Of a stretch of 5,983 nucleotides of DNA, positions 1 to 5,545 are shown one piece after another. Origin of the DNA: Phycisphaerales bacterium UBA3158 (GTDB lineage Bacteria > Planctomycetota > Phycisphaerae > Phycisphaerales > SM1A02); the NCBI GenBank assembly GCA_002364555.1, contig DEYM01000171.1:2539-8521 (forward strand), in the 5' to 3' direction. Under the pieces are notes generated by a model, which saw only the letters and a list, made by a program, of their open reading frames with translations, was not told where the DNA came from and made no database searches. Made by a program: the position numbers and the translations under genes. Each line of letters starts with the position of its first letter. Position 1 is the first letter of the stretch.

Positions 1-86
1 GATGAACCTGCGGCCGCCAGCGTTCTGGCACAGGCCAGTCCGGCCATGCCCGCTCCGATCACCAGTATGGAATCCCTGGAACTCAT
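1..86 (-). CDS. FAD/NAD(P)-dependent oxidoreductase, N-terminal fragment (runs off window)
   Basis: Only the first 28 codons are in the window; the gene continues past position 1. Translation from the ATG at 86-84 begins MSSRDSILVIGAGMAGLACA and continues RTLAAAG. This is a textbook dinucleotide-binding beta-alpha-beta start: a hydrophobic strand, GxGxxG at about residues 11-16, then an Ala-rich helix. In flavoproteins this fold binds the ADP part of FAD at the extreme N-terminus. The wording is especially like renalase-type and amine-oxidase-type flavoproteins, but the substrate cannot be read from 28 residues. The ATG overlaps the TGA of the upstream esterase gene (ATGA), which suggests translational coupling and a shared transcript. 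The ribosome binding site is weak (AGG about 5 bases before the ATG). The Rossmann/FAD start is well supported; the subfamily is a guess. Confidence 0.8.
   Translation of the reverse strand, partial: MSSRDSILVIGAGMAGLACARTLAAAGS
83..86 (-). promoter_or_regulatory. ATGA stop-start overlap coupling esterase and oxidoreductase
   Basis: On the minus strand the bases 86-83 read ATGA. The TGA ends the esterase and the ATG opens the flavoprotein. Such four-base overlaps usually indicate translational coupling by re-initiation. The weak ribosome binding site before this ATG fits that reading, which is inferred from sequence only. Confidence 0.6.
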
Positions 87-1096
87 GACTGCCTGTGTAA
101 CCGATCTTTCAGAAGCGTGATGATCGTCGCGAATGCCTCGTCGCATCGAGTCGATTGAGTCACCATACCCAGATATCCATGCACCAGATCCGGCTCGATC
201 TGGATATGGACCGGAACACCATCAGATTCGAGCCTCCTGGCGTAGGCCAACCCTTCATGGAACAGAGGATCATGCGATGCCAACGTCACGATCGCCGGTG
301 GCAGATCCGCAAGAGACTCGGCTCTGATGGGACAGGCCCGCCAGTCCTCTCGCATCGATGGATCGGGACAGTAGTGATTCCAGAACCAGATCATCGACGC
401 TCGCTCGAGCAGGAACCCCTCGGCATGGCTTTGCATGCTTGGGGTCTCGAAATCGGCATCCATCACCGGATAGATCAGACACTGGAATGAGAGTTCAGGC
501 GAGCCCTCGTCTTTCAACGCAATTGCACAGGCGGCGGCGAGATTGCCCCCGGCACTGTCACCGGCAATCGCGATGGAGGCACCGGCAACCCCGCCGATCT
601 CACCCAGATGATCACTCGTCCATCGAACAGCCGCCAGACAGTCCTCCAAGGGGATCGGGAACGGGCTTTCAGGAGCCAATCTGTAGTCCACCGACACGAC
701 GATGCAGTCGGCCTCGAGACTGATCCGTCGAACCGTCGAGTCCACTCCATCAAGATCGCCCAGTACCCACCCACCTCCATGGAGGTAGACAAGCACCGGC
801 AGCGGCGAAGCCGGTGACGGGTTGTAGATGCGCACGTCAATCGAACCTCCATCGACCGGAATCGATCTCTGATCGACGCTGGCAACGGATGGTGGAGATG
901 GATCGGGAATGAACAGGCTTCCCACCCAGTTTCTCGCCTGAGTGGCCGACATCTCGACCAGGCGAGGTTGATCCGGCTGGTTCATGACATCGAGAACCGA
1001 GACGGTGTCCTTATCGACCGGAAGAGGTGTGGGCATGACGCTGGTCATTGCTCCATGATCGCACCCCGGATCCAATGCGGCAAATCCTGCCACCAC
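83..1096 (-). CDS. Alpha/beta hydrolase, hormone-sensitive-lipase family (family IV) esterase/lipase
   Basis: A serine hydrolase expected to cleave carboxylic esters of short to medium acyl chains; probably cytoplasmic, since no signal peptide is visible. On the 337-residue reading, the oxyanion-hole motif HGGGW is at 106-110 and the family motif YRLAPE at 138-143. The nucleophile elbow GDSAGGN is at 179-185 with Ser181. The acid is in HDPLFHEG (Asp276) and the base in VHGYLG (His306), so the triad is complete and in family order and spacing. Length is normal for the family (about 310-340). The start is uncertain. GTG at 1096 has GAGG nine bases upstream, whereas ATG at 1048 or 1036 would remove 16 or 20 residues that family members do not need; homology to the cap region begins near residue 26. 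The gene starts 43 bases after the EF-hand gene stops, and its stop overlaps the next start. The natural substrate is unknown. Confidence 0.93.
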   Translation of the reverse strand: MVAGFAALDPGCDHGAMTSVMPTPLPVDKDTVSVLDVMNQPDQPRLVEMSATQARNWVGSLFIPDPSPPSVASVDQRSIPVDGGSIDVRIYNPSPASPLPVLVYLHGGGWVLGDLDGVDSTVRRISLEADCIVVSVDYRLAPESPFPIPLEDCLAAVRWTSDHLGEIGGVAGASIAIAGDSAGGNLAAACAIALKDEGSPELSFQCLIYPVMDADFETPSMQSHAEGFLLERASMIWFWNHYCPDPSMREDWRACPIRAESLADLPPAIVTLASHDPLFHEGLAYARRLESDGVPVHIQIEPDLVHGYLGMVTQSTRCDEAFATIITLLKDRLHRQS

Positions 1097-1139
1097 CGAC
1101 GGATACCTCAGTCAACGACACGACGTCGAGGGGTTTCAA

Positions 1140-2273
1140 TCATTCATCGTCCGCTGGAGGCGGATTGAGGCATCCGTACTCCCTGAGTTCAGGCAGCGTC
1201 ATCCAGTGCACCTCATCCGCCGAGGCGGAACTGAGTGTGAACCAGTAGAACGCCTCTGGTATTCCCATCTCATCGTAGAATTCGAGATAGGGCCGATGCT
1301 CCTCGTGGTCACGAGGTAGCTGATCACCGTCATCCCCCATCCAGCTCCAGGTATGGACACCGACCATGGCTCGCTCACCACAGGTCCTGTGGCGACCAGC
1401 GAGGAAGAGGTCCGTACCTCCCGAGGCGACCAGACCGCCTCTGGGAACATGGGTATCGAGACCATGCCGCCGGATGTACCGACAGGCCCTGAGATTCGCA
1501 TCATCATCAAGGGAACCGAGTATGTAGCTCAGCTCGAGTGTCTTCACTTCCGGGTGCTCGAACAGGAGCCTCAGCACATCCGCGGGAAAACGCGTGGTCA
1601 GCACACCCTCGATTCGGGCCGTGTCGCCGTCTATCTCGAAGGTCGCCTCCTTGTTGTCCGCTCGATAGGCACGCTCGACTTCCTTCCGGCTCACATGACC
1701 ATCGAGGTCGAAATCCATCTCAAGGAGATAGGGCCACTCGGATCCGGCTTCATCTGAACTGATGGTCTGGGAACGATCACGGTCGAGTCGAAGAAGGAGC
1801 GATCGTATCTCCTCCTGAATCTCGGTCTCGTCGTAGAACAGAGGCTCCAGCTGACCCGCCTGCATCATTTCCCCGGGCGTGATGAATCCATCCTCATCGG
1901 AGTCGATCACATCGATGTACTCCAGAAGTTCATCGTCCATCTCCCGGCGGGACAACTTTCCGTCCTTGTCCTGATCGAGATCTTCGAAGAGTCTCTCGAT
2001 GTCGTCCTGTTCATCCTCATGCCATCGGGCCAGCAGTTCGGCGACGGCTTCCGTGGTCAACTCCTCACCACCGATCTCCTCCTGCATCACCAGGATCGCG
2101 TCCATGGACTCGTAGGGATCGAGCACCCCATCACCATTGGTGTCGAGGAGGTCGATGGTCGGCAGAACGAGTGGCTCCTCCTCCGCCAGAACCGGACTGG
2201 AGCAGAGCAGACACAGACAGCATGCCATGCCTGATGTCATCGATGCCCGGGCATATCGCTTTGGATTTCTCAT
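1140..2273 (-). CDS. Secreted five-EF-hand protein with C-terminal ClpP-like (COG3904-type) domain
   Basis: A 377-residue exported protein. Residues 1-30 look like a Sec signal peptide: basic MRNPKRYAR, a Cys/Leu-rich core, then PVLA before EEE. Five 12-residue EF-hand loops follow, at 44-55, 100-111, 124-135, 164-175 and 187-198. Each has Asp at positions 1 and 3 (the first has D-N-D spacing) and Glu at 12. The fourth lacks the position-6 Gly and has Ser at position 5, so it may bind calcium poorly. Residues about 212-368 resemble the periplasmic ClpP-like family COG3904. ASGGTDLFLAG carries Ser284, RAMVGVHTW carries His307, and an MGIPEAF...VHWMTLPELREYG segment is typical of the C-terminal end. 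Ser and His occupy the ClpP nucleophile and base positions, but the usual PGGS before them is replaced by ILGSLDDD. Proteolytic activity is not established. ATG at 2273 is preferred because it keeps the basic n-region. The gap to the upstream lipoprotein gene is 22 bases. Confidence 0.88.
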   Translation of the reverse strand: MRNPKRYARASMTSGMACCLCLLCSSPVLAEEEPLVLPTIDLLDTNGDGVLDPYESMDAILVMQEEIGGEELTTEAVAELLARWHEDEQDDIERLFEDLDQDKDGKLSRREMDDELLEYIDVIDSDEDGFITPGEMMQAGQLEPLFYDETEIQEEIRSLLLRLDRDRSQTISSDEAGSEWPYLLEMDFDLDGHVSRKEVERAYRADNKEATFEIDGDTARIEGVLTTRFPADVLRLLFEHPEVKTLELSYILGSLDDDANLRACRYIRRHGLDTHVPRGGLVASGGTDLFLAGRHRTCGERAMVGVHTWSWMGDDGDQLPRDHEEHRPYLEFYDEMGIPEAFYWFTLSSASADEVHWMTLPELREYGCLNPPPADDE

Positions 2274-2295
2274 GTGACGAGCATATCAGGACGGT

Positions 2296-3189
2296 TCATT
2301 CGATCGGATAGTCGAATTGCAGAGGGCTACGAAGCTGGTGATACCGGGGATCATCCATGACATCCTTGATTTGACGGCTCAATCGCGATTCCAATTCATC
2401 GCGATCCTCCGGAAAACCGATGCCCAGCCACCCGGGCTCCATGCCAGCCCGAAGCACGACCACCTGCTGATAGAACTCGACCACATCGCAACTGGGATCA
2501 CGACAGTCACCGCCGTAGTCGGCGGGATGGCCGGGGCAATCGTTCTCGGGATGCTGCCAGAAATCGCATTGCGCACGTGTGGTTTCACGGGCGATCACCG
2601 AATCCCAGTCATCGACACCGAAGATCTCGGGATAGACCTCGCTGAAACCGAACTGGGTCATGAAGTGATGGATCTCCTCGACCATCACGGCACGAGCATG
2701 TTCGTCGGGCGTGTTCGATCGCACCTCCATCCACCATTCGGGAATGATGATGTCGTAGCCCAGGGCACGCTCGAGTATCGGAAGCTGCTCCTCTTCCCAG
2801 CGACGATCGTCCATGGGCATCGCCAGCCAGCATTCATCGTGTCGAGCCAGTTCCGCCGCCACCTGCGGATCATCCACCACGCCATCCATGTCCTGATCCA
2901 TCATCTCAGCCAGAATGGCCGCCGACTGTGTCACATACGCGGGCGGCATGTCCTCATCCGCAGCCAGCAGCACGCCAAATGGCATCGACACCTGCGTGAA
3001 GCCGGCCTGCTTCAAGGCCTTGCGTTGACGCATCGTCAGAGACCATCGGGCATCATCCGGATCGGAGATTCGAATCGATGGCGTCTCGACGTTCACCGGG
3101 GAAGCCGACATGGATCCATGGCATCCCGACAGGAGGATCATGCAGACCGTCGATGCCATGGCGACAAGACCGTTTCCGACTGGCTTCAT
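2296..3189 (-). CDS. Predicted lipoprotein of unnamed family with EEIHH motif and conserved cysteines
   Basis: A 297-residue protein with a lipoprotein signal peptide: MKPVGNG n-region, hydrophobic stretch, and lipobox LLSGC with Cys23 as the lipidated residue. It is probably membrane-anchored outside the cytoplasm. A degenerate EF-hand-like loop, DQDMDGVVDDPQ, is at 98-109 (Gln instead of Glu at position 12). Residues 170-190 read VEEIHHFMTQFGF then SEVYPEIFG. The adjacent Glu171/Glu172 and His174/His175 look like metal ligands but do not match HExxH. Four cysteines follow at 208, 218, 229 and 234 in an acidic segment containing DYGGDCRDPSCDVVEFY. From memory, proteins in marine bacteria, cyanobacteria and algae share an E-E-x-x-H/G-Y/AYP plus TCDYxCxxxEY layout, but I cannot name the family or give a function. 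Start: ATG at 3189, with a weak GGGA upstream. It lies 18 bases after the DUF4956-like gene and 22 before the EF-hand gene. Confidence 0.88.
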   Translation of the reverse strand: MKPVGNGLVAMASTVCMILLSGCHGSMSASPVNVETPSIRISDPDDARWSLTMRQRKALKQAGFTQVSMPFGVLLAADEDMPPAYVTQSAAILAEMMDQDMDGVVDDPQVAAELARHDECWLAMPMDDRRWEEEQLPILERALGYDIIIPEWWMEVRSNTPDEHARAVMVEEIHHFMTQFGFSEVYPEIFGVDDWDSVIARETTRAQCDFWQHPENDCPGHPADYGGDCRDPSCDVVEFYQQVVVLRAGMEPGWLGIGFPEDRDELESRLSRQIKDVMDDPRYHQLRSPLQFDYPIE

Positions 3190-3207
3190 GTGAAATTCCC
3201 GGCTGTT

Positions 3208-3966
3208 CTACAAGGGCCGTATGCGGACTTGTGAATCGGCAAGCGGATGCTCGAGCGCCTGACGGATGAGTCGATTGATCTGATTCTCATCGAAGGCCAC
3301 CGGCGCGGAGATGATGATGACGAGACGACGCTTCTCATCGAAGGCCGCATTGACCACTCTCAGCTTGGAATTCCTGATCCGACCCAGAATGGCCTCGCCT
3401 TCGGATTCGAGCACCTCATGGATTTCCTTCGCGGAAGCCGTGATTCGAATTCGATAGGCCTGGGACTTGTCGATGAACCAGATCAGCAGCCAGCCGATGA
3501 TGGTCACGAAGACGGCCAGCGCCAGCTCGGACATGCCGCAGGCAAGTCCGATGATCACCACCAGGATGGCCTTGAAGTTGAGTTCCTCGTCACGGAGATT
3601 GGTCCGGAACCTGATGAGACCACCGATGCCGAAGATGACCAGCGCCATCGCCGGCTGCGCCATGACGATCTCTGCAACCGTCGCACCGATGAGACCCAGC
3701 AGAAGCAGAACACGCTGACCACCGAGCAGCCGATCGGCATTGGCCGCGGACAGGCTCCTGGGATGCCACGCGATGACCGCCGATAGTCCGATCGCGAACA
3801 CGTAGCCCAGCACCAGAGCGGCGATGAACCAGGGCATCGTGAATTCGGCCAGTGGCTTCAGCAGACGATCGGGTCCGTCATCGGGAAGGACACGTGCCCC
3901 TGTGGAGAAGAGGTCCGATACCGAGTTGTAGGCGAGCAGCAGCATCGAGGTCCAGCATACAATCAA
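3208..3966 (-). CDS. DUF4956/MgtC-like integral membrane protein with cytosolic C-terminal domain
   Basis: A 252-residue inner-membrane protein. Hydrophobic segments are visible at about 44-67, 85-103, 104-118, 132-147 and 148-165, suggesting four or five membrane passes. Between them lies GIGGLIRFRTNLRDEELNFK (113-132). The (I/V)RFRT signature followed by an acidic pair and a further glycine-rich helix is characteristic of DUF4956 proteins, which are distantly MgtC-like. The last 80 residues are soluble and rich in beta/alpha alternation (YRIRITASA, LRVVNAAF, RRLVIIISA), possibly an ACT-like or ferredoxin-like fold. Function is unknown; relatives often sit beside polyphosphate polymerase (VTC-type) genes, but none is seen here. 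Start choice is open. TTG at 3966 has AGGGG eight bases upstream, whereas ATG at 3945 gives a 245-residue protein with a weaker GGA. This is the first gene of the minus-strand cluster. Confidence 0.82.
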   Translation of the reverse strand: MIVCWTSMLLLAYNSVSDLFSTGARVLPDDGPDRLLKPLAEFTMPWFIAALVLGYVFAIGLSAVIAWHPRSLSAANADRLLGGQRVLLLLGLIGATVAEIVMAQPAMALVIFGIGGLIRFRTNLRDEELNFKAILVVIIGLACGMSELALAVFVTIIGWLLIWFIDKSQAYRIRITASAKEIHEVLESEGEAILGRIRNSKLRVVNAAFDEKRRLVIIISAPVAFDENQINRLIRQALEHPLADSQVRIRPL

Positions 3967-3971
3967 AGTCG
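3946..3971. promoter_or_regulatory. Divergent start region between DUF4956-like and NHL lipoprotein genes
   Basis: The two genes diverge here with 5 bases between TTG (3966, minus) and ATG (3972, plus), or 26 bases if the minus gene starts at the ATG at 3945. There is no room for two ordinary promoters, so one or both must lie within the opposing gene. TACAAT at 3958-3963 on the plus strand resembles a -10 box and would put a transcript start at roughly 3970, giving a nearly leaderless message. I find no matching -35 at normal spacing, so the promoter call is weak. Confidence 0.3.
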
Positions 3972-4994
3972 ATGCCCCTGCGACTCACAGTCATGACCAT
4001 TTTCCTTCTCCTTGGAAGCTGCAAGGAGATCAGCCAGTCCGATGTCTCTTCGGAGCCTCAGCAAATGACGACCTCGTGGTATCTCGACCTGCACGGTGGC
4101 AAGGACAACCCGGGTGCAAACAATGTGGTGGGTCTGACTTCCGACGGTGAAGGCACCGTCATCATCCCCAGTGAAGACACCTTCCCAGACGACTTCAGAA
4201 TCATGAAGCCTCGCGCCATGCTGCTTCTCGATGATGGCAGGCTCGTCCTGACCTCCAGTCAGCAGAACCATGCCGGCCTGTTCATCTTCGGCTTGCCCAA
4301 CTGGCAGGGTCGTCGAGCGTTCCTGGATGCACTTGCCGTCGAGAGTCCGGAGAACCCACTGCTGTCGCATCCCTACGGCATGACCAGGGGACCCGATGGC
4401 TCCATCTATGTCAGTTGCCAGGATTCGTCGACGGTGCTTCGCTACGGCAACCCGCTCTCAGACCAGGGCGGCAGACCCATCACCGCCTGGCCGAAGGTGG
4501 GAGCAGCCTGCTGGATCCCTCCACACAAACACCACAAGCATGGTCTGCATGCCCCGAGGGGAATAGCGTTCGGATGGGACGATCATCTCTATGTCTCCGA
4601 TCGCGACAAGGGCATCTCGGCCTGGAACGCCAAGGGCACGTTCGTACGTGTCGTCGCCGACAAGGATTCAGGTCTGATCAAACCGATCCAGATCGTGTTC
4701 GATTCACAACAGCGACTCTTCATCGGTGATCGAGGCGCCCACACCGTATGGATCATGGATGGTCCCGACAGCAAGCCGCGTCGTTTCATACCTGAAGACA
4801 CCCATCAACCCAAGCTGCCCTCCGCCCTGGCGATTGATGAGGATTGGCTCTATGTCGGCGACCGGGACAGACGGGAGATCAGACGATACAGGCTCAGTGA
4901 CGGAACACCGGACGAGAAGATCTGGCTGCGGGATCTGCCCGACAGTCCGGAATTTCTTCTGAACGTGATCCCGGGCAACCCGGATCGAAGATGA
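3972..4994 (+). CDS. NHL-repeat (six-bladed-type beta-propeller) lipoprotein
   Basis: A 340-residue protein starting MPLRLTVMTIFLLLGSC. The lipobox LGSC at 14-17 predicts lipidation of Cys17, so it is probably anchored in the outer membrane or periplasm. The reading frame is open back to 3852, but translation before 3972 would be Arg-rich and destroy the signal peptide, so ATG 3972 is chosen. No good Shine-Dalgarno is seen; the inner ATG at 3993 (MTIFLLLGSC) is possible. At least five NHL-like repeats are visible: 79-106 (PRAMLLLDDGRLVLTS), 133-159 (PYGMTRGPDGSIYVSCQDSS), 194-228 (PRGIAFGWDDHLYVSDRDKG), 237-264 (QIVFDSQQRLFIGDRGAH) and 282-309 (SALAIDEDWLYVGDRDRR). The pattern P-x-G-(hydrophobic)-D-x-x-G-x-(hydrophobic)-Y-V-x-D is the NHL/SMP-30 propeller signature. 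Propellers of this kind bind proteins, sugars or small ligands; no catalytic residues can be assigned. A His-rich loop, HKHHKHGLH, is at 185-193. Confidence 0.88.
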   Translation: MPLRLTVMTIFLLLGSCKEISQSDVSSEPQQMTTSWYLDLHGGKDNPGANNVVGLTSDGEGTVIIPSEDTFPDDFRIMKPRAMLLLDDGRLVLTSSQQNHAGLFIFGLPNWQGRRAFLDALAVESPENPLLSHPYGMTRGPDGSIYVSCQDSSTVLRYGNPLSDQGGRPITAWPKVGAACWIPPHKHHKHGLHAPRGIAFGWDDHLYVSDRDKGISAWNAKGTFVRVVADKDSGLIKPIQIVFDSQQRLFIGDRGAHTVWIMDGPDSKPRRFIPEDTHQPKLPSALAIDEDWLYVGDRDRREIRRYRLSDGTPDEKIWLRDLPDSPEFLLNVIPGNPDRR

Positions 4995-5017
4995 TCTCCC
5001 CCGAGCCGTGGACGGCC

Positions 5018-5023
5018 TATCAT
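5018..5023 (+). promoter_or_regulatory. Possible -10 box for the peroxiredoxin gene
   Basis: TATCAT matches the TATAAT consensus at five of six positions. It lies 26 bases before the peroxiredoxin ATG, so a start about seven bases downstream would give a short leader containing the ribosome binding site. No -35 match is visible 17 bases upstream. Read-through from the propeller gene, which ends only 55 bases before the ATG, is equally likely. Confidence 0.2.
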
Positions 5024-5037
5024 GCTGCCCACACAAG

Positions 5038-5042
5038 AGGAG
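5038..5042 (+). promoter_or_regulatory. Strong Shine-Dalgarno (AGGAG) of the peroxiredoxin gene
   Basis: AGGAG lies seven bases before the ATG at 5050. This is the best ribosome binding site in the window. It fixes the start at MIEVGKK rather than at the in-frame upstream ATG at 5008, whose extra 14 residues (MDGLSCCPHKRSPI) are foreign to the family. It also suggests the gene is well translated. Confidence 0.75.
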
Positions 5043-5049
5043 TCCCATC

Positions 5050-5511
5050 ATGATCGAAGTCGGCAAGAAGGCACCAGCATTCAATCTCAAGGATCAGGAT
5101 GGTGTCAGCCATCGACTCAGCAGCTATGCGGGCAAGACCGTGGTGCTCTACTTCTATCCGAAGGATGACACCTCCGGCTGCACCAAGCAGGCCTGCCAGT
5201 TCCGGGATGATCTCCCAAAGTTCAAGCGATCAAAGGCCATCGTGCTGGGTGTCTCGCCCCAGGACGTCAAGAGCAAGGCCAAGTTCGCCGGCAAGCACGA
5301 TCTGAACTTCCCGATCCTGGCCGACGACGAGGCCAAGATCTGCGACAAGTACGGGGTGTGGCAGGAGAAGTCCATGTACGGAAAGAAGTACATGGGCGTC
5401 GTCCGCACGACCTTTCTCATCGGTCCCGACGGCAAGGTCAAGGAGAGATGGGACAAGGTCAAGGTGCCCGATCACGCCGAGGCCGTGCTCGAGGCGGTGA
5501 AGTCGATCTGA
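5050..5511 (+). CDS. bcp: Thioredoxin-dependent thiol peroxidase, BCP/PrxQ-type peroxiredoxin
   Basis: A 153-residue cytoplasmic peroxiredoxin that reduces hydrogen peroxide and organic hydroperoxides using thioredoxin-type donors. The N-terminal VGKKAPAFNLKDQDG and the beta strand VVLYFYPKDDTSGCT are diagnostic of the AhpC/TSA superfamily. The peroxidatic Cys44 sits in TSGC, preceded by Pro37 and Thr41 of the active site. The resolving Cys49 lies five residues later (CTKQAC), the PrxQ spacing for an intramolecular disulfide. The conserved active-site Arg is Arg119 in GVVRTTFLI, and an extra Cys98 lies in KICDKYGVW. Length is normal for the family (150-160). The C-terminal half is unusually Lys-rich. 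The gene follows the propeller gene by 55 bases on the same strand and has its own strong ribosome binding site. A general antioxidant role is likely; nothing ties it functionally to its neighbours. Confidence 0.97.
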   Translation: MIEVGKKAPAFNLKDQDGVSHRLSSYAGKTVVLYFYPKDDTSGCTKQACQFRDDLPKFKRSKAIVLGVSPQDVKSKAKFAGKHDLNFPILADDEAKICDKYGVWQEKSMYGKKYMGVVRTTFLIGPDGKVKERWDKVKVPDHAEAVLEAVKSI

Positions 5512-5545
5512 CCGCCCCCGCCGTCGTTGATTCAGTGAGACATCC
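5512..5545. other. Short convergent intergenic gap, no clear terminator
   Basis: The peroxiredoxin and nuclease genes end facing each other 34 bases apart. The gap is C-rich at its left end (ccgcccccgccg) and holds no inverted repeat with a T-run. The only dyad nearby is ATCC-TCA-GGAT at 5542-5552, a 4-base stem inside the nuclease 3' end, too short to call a terminator. Transcripts may overlap or end by Rho. Confidence 0.4.

Noticed and set aside
2620..2680. EEIHH as a classical HExxH zinc-protease motif
   Set aside because: The order is E-E-x-H-H, not H-E-x-x-H, and no downstream third ligand in gluzincin or metzincin spacing could be identified.
2317..3234. A 305-codon open frame on the plus strand, opposite the EEIHH lipoprotein gene
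   Set aside because: It is exactly antisense to a gene with a clear lipobox and family-like motifs. Its product is His/Arg/Ile-rich with no recognisable domain or signal, and no ribosome binding site is seen. Codon bias of the true gene explains the open frame.
3247..3786. A 179-codon plus-strand frame opposite the DUF4956-like gene
   Set aside because: Antisense to a membrane protein with a clear signature. The product is an Asp/Glu/His/Gln-rich mixture, as expected from reading hydrophobic codons backwards.
3852..3971. Upstream in-frame extension of the NHL lipoprotein
   Set aside because: The extra 40 residues are Arg-rich, run antisense to the DUF4956-like gene, and would bury the lipoprotein signal peptide that begins at 3972.
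5008..5049. Upstream in-frame extension of the peroxiredoxin
   Set aside because: AGGAG at 5038-5042 is placed for the ATG at 5050, and the 14 extra residues do not belong to the peroxiredoxin fold.
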